DNA of 64,000 nt from Micropterix aruncella (lineage: Eukaryota; Arthropoda; Insecta; Lepidoptera; Micropterigidae), in contig OX155955.1 of the NCBI GenBank assembly GCA_944548615.1, forward strand, positions 8,657,631 to 8,721,630, in the 5' to 3' direction. A program made the position numbers and the translations under genes. Of the stretch, positions 55,961-64,000 are shown piece after piece (positions within the stretch are counted from its first letter, which is position 1; the number at the start of each line of letters is the position of its first letter). The notes under the pieces were generated by a model. That model was not told where the DNA came from and searched no databases. It worked only from the letters and a program-made list of their open reading frames with translations.

Positions 55961-56535
55961 AAATATATTTTTTAAATTATAATATTTAATGAGAATCAGG
56001 TTAGTTATGAGACCACAAATAGTCCTTATTCAACAGCTTTTCAATGGACTTCCATACTTTAAACTTTATGCGTCGTTCCGCTGCATAAAGTCAGTGCGAC
56101 GGCGTGGCGCGGCGGCGGCGTCCTGAATGCACCGTACTTTTCAAGGAGGAAGTCAGCGCATATTACGGTGAAAACGTGTACAGGATGCTTTATGAAAATA
56201 TGTATAGCGTAAATCCTGCCGTTGGCGGCACTATGCTTTTAAGCTAATGCACTAAATCCTTTCAGCGGACACCGTTATTCATAGATATATACCTAACTCT
56301 CTAGTAAATATCATTCCTTTCGTATTTTTAAGCCATTCCTCAGTGTGTTAACTCACCCCATGATCATTAATCTGATCTTAATGCGTGCTGCTATTCTGCG
56401 TTTTGTAATGTTCTGTTTTTTCACCCAGTCCAAATTTAGCTTATTTTAATTATTCTTAGGATGTCCTTGTTAACGTTACTTTACTGATTGTTGATATCTT
56501 AAAGTATTTTTTATTTAATTTCTTTTGTATTCATT
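55961..56535. other. No gene recognised
   Basis: Contains a short GC-rich patch (56090-56130). No gene. Confidence 0.4.
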
Positions 56536-57015
56536 CTTCTTTATGGATCGGAAACGTGGACGTTACTACAATCGGACCTCAAAAAGTTCGAAGTCTTCCA
56601 AATGCGATGCTTGAGGCAGATTCTCGGTGTCTCACTCCGCGACCGAATTCGAACCGAGACCATTAGAGAAAGATGCGATCTAGTAACAACGATCAAAGAA
56701 GAAGTACAAAAACGTCGACTATGATGGTTCGGCCATGTTTGCCGAATGAACGATAATCGCTTGCCACGTAAACTTCTTTGGCGAGACCGTCCGACAGAAT
56801 GGAGAATTCAGCGATCGGCACCGAAGAAAACCTGGCTAAATAACATCAAAGACGAACTTAAAAATCAACGATTATCGGCTAGGGATGCTCGAGACGTAGC
56901 AAAACATCGTCAAGAATGGAAGCGAATCGTAAGTGGAGTACGAGATCCAGCGGCACCGACAGCAGCGTATTGGCTGCGAGGGCGCCCCCCTCCCCAATCG
57001 CCGGCTACGGAATAA
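56536..57015 (+). mobile_element. RTE-like LINE 3' end, 5' truncated
   Basis: Plus strand ORF remnant LYGSETWTL, then QMRCLRQILGVSLRDRIRTE, a WFGHVCRMNDNRLPRKLLWR block after an in-frame TGA (CGA to TGA at ~56722), and KKTWLNNIKDEL, and a natural stop at ~57015. This order after RT is typical of RTE-clade proteins in animals. The 3' end is an AT-rich 'aataaata' repeat. Confidence 0.82.
56746..57015 (+). pseudogene. RTE ORF C-terminal fragment
   Basis: 89 codons beginning MNDNRLPRKLLWRDRPTEWR and ending YWLRGRPPP... It continues a frame that starts upstream at 56536 and is split only by one TGA. No catalytic domain. Confidence 0.78.
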
Positions 57016-57138
57016 ATAATAAATAATTATAAATAATCCTAAAGTAGTAATACGAGTATCTACTCGTTTTTAGGCGACAAAGTAATTGATTGGGTTGGTT
57101 TTGTAAATGCCGTTTGACGTGCATTCCGGCTAAATGAC

Positions 57139-57472
57139 AATCGGCCCGATTGCGTTTCTTTGTGAACTAAAACTAAAATTAGTCCGAGCGAACGAGACAG
57201 AGCAATACCATTGATTTTATAAAATCAATGGTTATACGTTAGAACGGAATATGAAACAAACGATCATCGATAAATACTACCTGCCGAACTCATACTCGTT
57301 CGAATAAATTCGATCATATTTCGTGCGGTGTAAGATTTGACCTTGGCGGACAGTTTTAATGCGAAAAAGTGACAACCGGTCATCTCGCATTCCGCTCTAG
57401 CGTATTGCCCTGTCTCGTTCACACGGAGTAATTTCCGATTTTAGTTCACGAAGAAACGCAATCGAGCCCAAT
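57139..57472. mobile_element. ~334-bp element with long inverted arms
   Basis: Left arm (57139-57245) and right arm (57345-57472) are diverged reverse complements: 'gattgcgtttctt.gtgaactaaaa', 'gaacgagacag.gcaatac', 'cg.tag..cggaat'. The left arm is interrupted at 57208-57233 by a small palindrome absent from the right arm. Another partial copy begins the window (1-130). Non-coding. Confidence 0.75.
57208..57235. mobile_element. Minimal palindromic insertion
   Basis: CCATTGATTTTATAAAATCAATGG flanked by TA. It is absent from the homologous position in the opposite arm, so it is an insertion rather than ancestral sequence. Same ends as 30673-30706. Confidence 0.55.
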
Positions 57473-57477
57473 GACTA

Positions 57478-57696
57478 TCCTACTAATATTATAAACGCGA
57501 AAGTTTGTATGTATGTATGGATGTTTGTTACTCTTTCACGCAAAAACTACTGAATGGATTTTGATGAAACTATACAATAATATAGCTTACACATCAGAAT
57601 AACACATATGCTATAATTTATAAGGATATATGGTTTTCTATCGTCATTATCACAATTTTCCATCACCACGCGGGTGAAACCGCTGGGCGCAGCTAG
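57478..57696 (+). mobile_element. Complete 219-bp non-autonomous Helitron
   Basis: Starts TCCTACTAATATTATAAACG and ends GGGCGCAGCTAG, between A (57477) and T (57697), the Helitron target. A GC hairpin (gcgggtgaaaccgc) precedes the CTAG end. No RepHel coding. Used here as reference for the interrupted copy at 57942-61515. Confidence 0.93.
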
Positions 57697-57941
57697 TCCT
57701 ACTAATATTATAAACGCGAAAGTTTGTATGTATGTATGGATGTTTGTTACTCTTTCACGCAAAAACTACTGAATGGATTTTGATGAAACTTTACAATAAT
57801 ATAGCTTACACATCAGAATAATACATAGGCTATAATTTATAAAGATATAGCGTGAATTATCTAAAATATAACGATAACTGTCAAGTAAGTAGGAAAAAAA
57901 TCTAAGAAATTGACATTCGAAATTTAAATTCTATCCTACTA
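57697..57941 (+). mobile_element. Helitron, second of three in tandem, divergent 3' part
   Basis: Starts TCCTACTAAT immediately after the CTAG of the first copy. It follows the same sequence to ~57850 (gctataatttataaagatat), then switches to unrelated DNA (57851-57941) with no CTAG end. It provides an uninterrupted version of the site at 57826-57828 where the third copy is split. Confidence 0.88.
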
Positions 57942-60900
57942 TCCTACTAATATTATAAACGCGAAAGTTTGTATGTATGTATGGATGTTTGTTACTCTTT
58001 CACGCAAAAACTACTGAATGGATTTTGATGAAACTTTACAATAATATAGCTTACACATCAGAATAACACATAGCCCAAGTAACATTTCAGGTTCTAGAAA
58101 GGTTTTGAGCAGGTTCTAGAACTTTTCGAGGCAACGCGAGATTCTGGACAACTCGTCATGACAACGTTAAAATAACCTTATTAAACCGTTCTGTAGCCTA
58201 AAAGGGCCCGACCTACAGAACCTCCGCATAACGTTTTGGCCTTAAGATTTCAGGAGCAATTAGCAAATCCCAAAAACTAATTATAACCTTCTCAGAACCT
58301 GCAAGGCCTTGCAAAGACTACTCAGGACTAACGTACAAGCCTTGAATTAGCCCGGATTTGGCATTGAAATAATCTTGTTAGCTAGATGCAAGCTTTGAAA
58401 AAGTTCATAAAAGATTACGAAAATACCAAGTACGTCTCCTTGGGCTTCTTAAAGTTAGTTTAGGTTTGCTTTGGTTCTGAATATAGTTTGCACTTTATCC
58501 TGACATTGGAATAATAAAATGGAACATGAATAATGAATATAACATGGCGATTTACTATTTCGTAGACAAATTGTTACAGATAATGCTGTTATTGCCTGTT
58601 GTGTTATATCAATTTCATTGCGACGGTTAGTTTATTGATGAAATGTGCCATAATACCTCTGTAAAATTCACGGGCCCTCTCAATAACATGATTTAATATG
58701 CTTTAGGTATTATAAACTATTGATGATATTTTAAAATTATATGTGAAAAAAGGTCAAACGCTTTGAACTATTTTCCAAATACAAAAGTGTAACACCGAAA
58801 TGAAATTTAAGCTTTACTTTAATAAGGAAATGTATTTATAGTTATAATAAATTAACATTCCAAATACCGAAAAATGGCGGACTTTGTTCGAGAACCTGAT
58901 AGTTTGGGATTTAACAAATTTATGACAAACAAGCCCTGGCCCAAGTCCTTTTGGACTTCAAAATGCGCAAAAGGAATTTGAATATGCTAAACTAAGAACA
59001 ACTGGTATATTTAAGGGCTAAATCAGGGCTTTCTGGTAAGACCAAGGTTTAATTAGTTTTTGTATATTCAAATTGGCTTTGTTTAAGGGCTTATTAGTCT
59101 GCGATAAGCCAGATTGGTCAAATAAACAACTTTTTGCGGCCCAGCATTCTGTCACTGTCCAAACCGTGCTTGTCTAAACTGCGTGCGGATAACATTGAGA
59201 AAATAGTGATTTGGTACATATCTACAGGATGTTCACTTACGTACGGATTTATTGAACAAGGTTAGTACCTACCTAAGGTTTTAAACCTAATTAGATCATC
59301 ATCCTGTTTTAAATCTAGTTACGAAAACAAGATATTAAGTAGAAAAATATAAAAAAACTGCAATACCAGGTCCGAAAATTAATGCTATTTTATTGAATAT
59401 ATAATAAATAAGCTCAAAAATTACGTACCTACCGTAAAATTTATTGTGACATAAAATAGTCAAGTGGAAGTAAACAAAACTGGTCAAGTGGAAGTCAAAC
59501 TGTATGGAGAGGGTTCCGTACCATTCTATTTTCCACGAGAACTTCAGGACTTTTGTTTAGGTTTTCATGTAAACTATAAGAAAGGCCCTATATTTATTTT
59601 TCTTTTAAAAGTTTAGTCAGTAGTTTCGGACATAAGAGGAAGGGGGGGGGGGGAGGTGCTCGATTTCTGTATTCTCTTGATATCTTTTTAACTATGTAAT
59701 TTAAAATAATAAAATATTATATGTGTATTCCTTATAACGAGCCCTTCCCATTGATATGTTACAGGTTGCACTTATTATTCTTAAATTTTCTGATTTGTCC
59801 TCTAAAATTGACCCAATCGAAAATCGAAATTCGGTTATGTAGATTGTAGGAGATGTTGTTTTTAGTAGATGCGGAGAAAATAAGCTGTGATAAACGGACA
59901 GACAGCGATACACGAGAGAGACAGAAAGTCACCAACACAAGCTACCTGCTTTTAGGTAGATTTCTTAAAAATACACCTATTCCATTTGTCGCGTATTTCA
60001 CCATATCTTCGTCTATTAAGACCGCCAGACCCTAAAACCACCCTTCGTTCCTATACGGGATAGAACACTTCCTATGGAACAAGATAGAGGTCGAATTTCT
60101 AAACCAATCAAAATGGAACAACACAAAAATGTATTGGCCCAATACCTTGGATGAGTTCGTAGAAGAACGAGGTTCGCCACCTTGTTCCAAAATGGCGGCC
60201 GCTCAAACTTTTAAAAAATACAATACGTTTAGAATCATATAATCCAAACGAACCATAGATCCAAGGAAAAATATTGTTAACACCTACATTTTATTTCAAA
60301 CTATTTTTCAATCGCTCTCTCGTTTCAAAAGAGCGGCCGCTCAAACACCGGTAAAATTTTCGCGTTTAGTTAGGTATGAGAGCCTTTGTTTAAGACTAAT
60401 ATACATGTGTAAAATGCCTGAGTATTTATGCTTTATGTATTTTTGTAACATGTACATATCAAATAATACATGTATCTCTTCCCTCGACGAAGCACCCGCA
60501 GTGCATCGGTAATGTTTCTCGCTCTAATATGTACTTCGTCCGTGCGCTATATGGCTAACGCGGTTAAATGACCATAAAATGCTTTCTATGAACAGATCGA
60601 CATCATTGCTTCGATTTGCTGTCTTGTTTCAAAATAGCTGCCGGCTAAAGAAATCTATCTTTAATGGGTGCGCGTCACCGATTTTTTTTTTGTCTTTTGA
60701 GGTACGGAACCCTAAGAGGGGTTTTAATAGTTACGATGGAATATGAGATACCTTTTCTTTTTTGATTCTCTCAGTATTATTTTTTACTTTCCGTTTGAAA
60801 TTGCCATTGCTGACCATCCTGTGCCAGGACATCCTGTATATTTTAGTTGATAATAATGTTAGTTTTGATTATGCACACCCGAAGCCCACAAGGTTACAAA

Positions 60901-61515
60901 GTGGTGTTACAGAAATACAAAAAGCATAAATAAAACCCACAATGCGCGTTTAGACTAGAACTTATCTTATTGAATGTCAAAACGCATATGAAAATTACAA
61001 TTGGTCTTAGTTCAAGCAAAAAAGACTGAGCATGGTTAGCGATAAAATCTAAAAGCCCTACGAAGGTTTTAAATCATGCTTAAGGGTCTTAGCGAAATGT
61101 GGTTCTGTATAGGTAATTCTTAGGTTGCGTGTAAGACCAACTAGACATGCTTTACAATGTGGAGTGCCAAAATATAACCAAAGGAGAACCTTTTTAAAAC
61201 CAGAAGCACTCAGAACTTTTAAGTCGGATTTGTAAGCAAGCATAACGTAATATTATACTCCTTTGGAAGCCCAGTTAGCTTTTAAAATAACTGTTTAGCC
61301 CTAGGAGCTATTTGCATAATAAAAAACTTAAGTATAACCATAGGTAAAATTTAAAACCAGAAAATTACTATTCTAGGACCTAGAAGCATATATCAAAACC
61401 TCGGTCTTGAAAAAATGTTACTTGGGAGGCTATAATTTATAAAGATATATGGTTTTCTATCATCATTATCACAATTTTCCATCACCACGCGGGTGAAACC
61501 GCTGGGCGCAGCTAG
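57942..61515 (+). mobile_element. Helitron, third in tandem, split by a 3.35 kb insertion
   Basis: TCCTACTAAT.. at 57942 to ..GCAGCTAG at 61515. Removing 58074-61428 (insert plus one AG) leaves exactly 219 bp, equal to the first copy. The sequence on each side of the insert continues without loss. Confidence 0.93.
58074..61426. mobile_element. 3,353-bp TIR element of unknown class, 2-bp target duplication
   Basis: Begins CCCAAGTAACATTT and ends with its exact reverse complement AAATGTTACTTGGG. AG is present on both sides (58072-58073, 61427-61428) but once in the uninterrupted Helitron copies, so the target duplication is AG (2 bp, not TA). After the TIRs both ends carry 'ttctaga/tctagg..ctaga' words. 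The interior has no open frame above ~70 codons and no transposase motif; it includes 'aaaatggcggccgctcaaac' and related words at 60190 and 60325, a G12 run (59642-59653) and a 'gaggtacggaacccta' stretch. A non-autonomous, unusually large element. Confidence 0.88.
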
Positions 61516-62330
61516 TATATAATAAAACTACAAGCGCTGCAAATTAGGTGTATCATTAGGGCATTTCTTGACCTTGTTTTCAATACACCTATTGTTGTTA
61601 CCAATATTTAATGAAATTAAACAAAATAATCAAAGTCAAATAAATCAAAATAATTAAAATCAATTTATGCAATAAAAAATAATCACGATAAAAATTTATA
61701 ACCAAATGAAAATGCAATAATAGTAATACAATTACGCAGTAAGCGTTCTGAAAAAATATAAAAATCTTTGGCTTCAAAAATATCTCCTGTGGTAGGTATA
61801 TTCATATTCGTTTGGTATATGAAAAACATCATACTCATTTGGTAGTCCATAAATATTCTATTTCATTTCGATCACGATGCCATTCTCAACCGATTCCATA
61901 CAACCGCGACTAAGAGAAACTCCAATGGAAATTTGTGGTTTGTATTTGGGAATGGTTGCAAGTTGTTCACGTGCCAGTGTTGGTCATGTCGGTTACTGGA
62001 CATCGCGTATGGATATCGCGGCTGATTATTGTATACTATCTTCAGTACATAGGTCGCAAGATGGAGCTGCCTTTTTTAACTCATATTTAACATCGAAGCC
62101 TTGGCAAGGAATTGTGACACATCAACATGTCACCATCGTTTCCTAAAGCAAAATCTTGTGTAGGCATTTTGCATTCTCTGAAGTCTCCGCTCAGTCTTCC
62201 TATACATACATGGGCCGTACTCACCGTAGACATAGTCCATTTTTTAGAGCATTGAAGCATAGTTGCACCATCTGGTGCAATTCTTCTAGCATTCTTCGCC
62301 AATCGTCCTTCCTACTATTATTTAGAGTTA
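61516..62330 (-). mobile_element. LINE tail, second copy of the 2757-4030 family
   Basis: Starts 'ataataaaactacaagcgctgca' right after the Helitron end (compare 2757). It shares the A-rich 3' UTR and then coding relics 'ccgattccatacaaccgcg', 'gtattgggaatgg' and 'gttcacgtgcc'. More decayed than the first copy: no long frame survives. Confidence 0.75.
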
Positions 62331-62334
62331 TATT

Positions 62335-62757
62335 AATATTACGGTCGTTCGATTCGACCATCATACTCTTTCTTAGATCGAGTTCGATCCCTGGTCACAG
62401 TAGTGATTTCTACTCACACTGCTTCTCCGTACGTGGAACCCGTCTCTGGAATGCTTTAGTATAAGGATAGCACCTAGTTTGTTCTTCTTCACACGCAGCC
62501 TCAAAGAACACTATATTTCCCTCCCTATTGTGTCCCCTGCGTCATTATAGGTTTATTGTGTTTTTTTTTTTCATTTTGTTCATGTACTGTTTTTTTTTGC
62601 TGAATTAAAATGTTTGAATTACCGTTATAAATTTAATTTATTCGTTTTACCTTAATTTTACCACATAAAATGTTGTTTCATTAGGTTAATGTTAGCTGTA
62701 AGATAGCTCGCCTTTTTGATTAATCAAATAAAGGGTTTAATTATAGTTATTATTATT
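62335..62757 (+). mobile_element. LINE 3' tail (Jockey/CR1-like), plus strand
   Basis: Encodes SSSIPGHSSDFYSHCFSVRG then TRLWNALV, the same terminal block as at 52813-53199, then a stop and 3' UTR with 'gttagctgtaagatagctcg' and an ATT/TTA repeat end. It directly abuts the opposite-strand tail at 61516-62330. Confidence 0.75.
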
Positions 62758-62759
62758 CA

Positions 62760-63142
62760 TTACACAGTAAATTAGGTTATAACAATACAGATTAATTAAA
62801 AATAAAACCGATTATGGATTTCAATAAAATTACAGATATTACATTGAACTAATAAATAAAAAATAAAATACCTAAAATTTAACTACTACATAAAAGAGCC
62901 TTGTGTTTAGGGTGTGTGTGTGCGTGTGTTGAGTGTGTGGGTGTGGAGTGTAAATGCGTATTATAGTAATAATAGCCTATATAAAGTATAATAATAGTAA
63001 TATACATGAGTAAAATAGCTAAAAATAGTCAGTTTATTGAATTGGCTACGGTTTCATTTACGGAGTATTTATAAGTGCTTATGGAATTATTAAGAATATC
63101 AATAATATTCAGATAGGTGTTGTACAGCTCATAGCAGCGTTA
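62760..63142 (-). mobile_element. LINE tail, second copy of the 13340-14640 family
   Basis: Matches 13370-13790: 'aaaaccg.tta.tgatttcaataaaattaca', the GTGT-rich stretch, 'ggtttcatttacggagtattt.taagtg.ttatggaattatta' and 'agctca.agcagcg'. Only the 3' UTR and last ~30 codons remain. Confidence 0.85.
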
Positions 63143-63714
63143 TCTTTATTAATATAATAAATTTGATTGGAATGACATGACATTTAACAGAGACAGTATC
63201 CATAGCCGACTCTGTTCTTTATTCATTGGATTCAGAGTTGCTTAGTTCTCTTTTACCAGTCACTGTAAGGTACTGAAACGTGCGTGAGCGGGTAAACCTA
63301 TGATCCGGCTGCCTTTTTTTCGATACAGAATTCGTTTATTTACCAGCCAACATCCCCCGTCACTCTCAATCAACTGCTTTTCTGAGATAAAAAGAGATTC
63401 TCTCTCAATTTATTGAGTTACTTCCGATTCTCTGTCTACCCAACCAAAATCAGATCAAAGCGAAACTATAACGATATCAGGGTTCCGTTTTTTTCTCTAA
63501 AGCATACAAAGTACCTGTGACGTCGAATATGATTAGATACCTAAATGATGAGTATGACTGTCATGGGAGCAGATATGCATGCAACATAAGATACGGTTTT
63601 ATAAAATGGCGTTTAAACCACCCGATTGAAGATATGGTAATGTCTGTTTTAATTTATTTATTTAAAACCAAAAGAGAAGTTTACAATGTAGACGTTGCTT
63701 AATTGTAGATGAAT
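63143..63714. other. No gene recognised
   Basis: Unique-looking sequence; the 61-codon frame at 63517 has no motif. Confidence 0.4.
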
Positions 63715-63790
63715 ATATAATTGCGGTTGCAACATCGCCGAAACATCGCGTATTACAAACTTCAAGCGGTAAATTCGTGGCTATCTTATT
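63715..63790 (+). mobile_element. Penelope-like element 3' tail fragment
   Basis: 'tgcggttgcaacatcgccgaaac' then 'tacaaacttcaagcggtaaattcgt' matches the PLE tail at 38060-38005 (reversed). Short and diverged. Confidence 0.65.
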
Positions 63791-64000
63791 TATAATCGCT
63801 AAAGCTGTCTTTGAACAAAAATGTTTTATCTTTCGCTTCTTTGGCATCATATCTTAATTTTGTGTCTAAAATGATAATTTCAAATTGATTAAGGCCCGTT
63901 TTCTATATGTGACCTGTGAGTAAAAGTAAAAGTATGAGTTAAACCGTTGGTTTACTTAATATACCATACATTTTGCATTTCAATATGTAGCCGATATCGG
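63791..64000. other. No gene recognised
   Basis: AT-rich end of window; nothing assignable. Confidence 0.4.

Noticed and set aside
57826..57900. Second Helitron as a full element ending at ~57941
   Set aside because: No CTAG end or 3' hairpin; the 3' part differs from both neighbours.

Overview
The window looks like repeat-dense, gene-poor DNA of an insect, most likely a butterfly or moth. The main pointers are Helitron ends of the type abundant in Lepidoptera (start TCCTACTAATATTATAAACG, end in CTAG), AT-rich background, arthropod-type retroelements (a Gypsy LTR element, Penelope-like, Jockey/CR1-like, RTE-like and restriction-like-endonuclease LINEs) and DNA transposons (pogo, hAT, mariner). 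I recognise no host protein-coding gene, rRNA, tRNA or CRISPR. The taxonomic call is inference; no single-copy marker is present.

Layout. 1-12 kb: several copies of an unclassified ~550-700 bp repeat family, a decayed LINE (2757-4030), a second LINE tail (4386-4930), a hAT remnant (9798-10732), and a composite repeat with a one-sided C/G-rich block present in opposite orientations at 1018-1560 and 11926-12350. 12-19 kb: LINE tails, a 200-N assembly gap inside a LINE (14091-14290), two TIR elements (14665-15178, 16948-17328) and a 244-bp tandem array (17943-18687). 19.6-23.2 kb: a nearly full-length 3.5 kb pogo element with a broken transposase and a LINE tail inserted in it. 23.4-30.6 kb: a LINE RT fragment, a perfect 190-bp inverted repeat, a 4.04 kb young Gypsy element sitting inside an (AT)n array, and a near-perfect 283-bp-arm palindrome between (AT)n arrays. 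30.7-33.1 kb: GC-rich DNA with a 15-bp minisatellite and a Helitron 3' end. 35.3-40.4 kb: a 2.4 kb LINE, a Penelope-like fragment, a ~120-bp tandem array and the end of a restriction-like-endonuclease LINE. 41-52 kb: repeats, Helitron ends, a mariner 5' end, a second Penelope tail and decayed LINEs. 52-64 kb: LINE tails, a 794-bp TIR element packed with one motif, an RTE tail, three head-to-tail Helitrons (the last split by a 3,353-bp TIR element of unknown class) and more LINE and Penelope tails.

Most of the window is nested mobile elements, so the useful biology is in relative ages and insertion structure. The Gypsy element (LTRs about 99% identical) and the two inverted repeats (0 and 1 mismatch) are the youngest parts. 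The best candidate for something undescribed is the 3,353-bp TIR element at 58074-61426. Its boundaries and 2-bp target duplication are fixed exactly by an uninterrupted sister Helitron of equal length (219 bp), and it encodes no recognisable transposase. Other leads are the palindrome/(AT)n complex, subterminal motif arrays in the pogo and 794-bp elements, and a conserved hairpin followed by GAAAC in Penelope tails.
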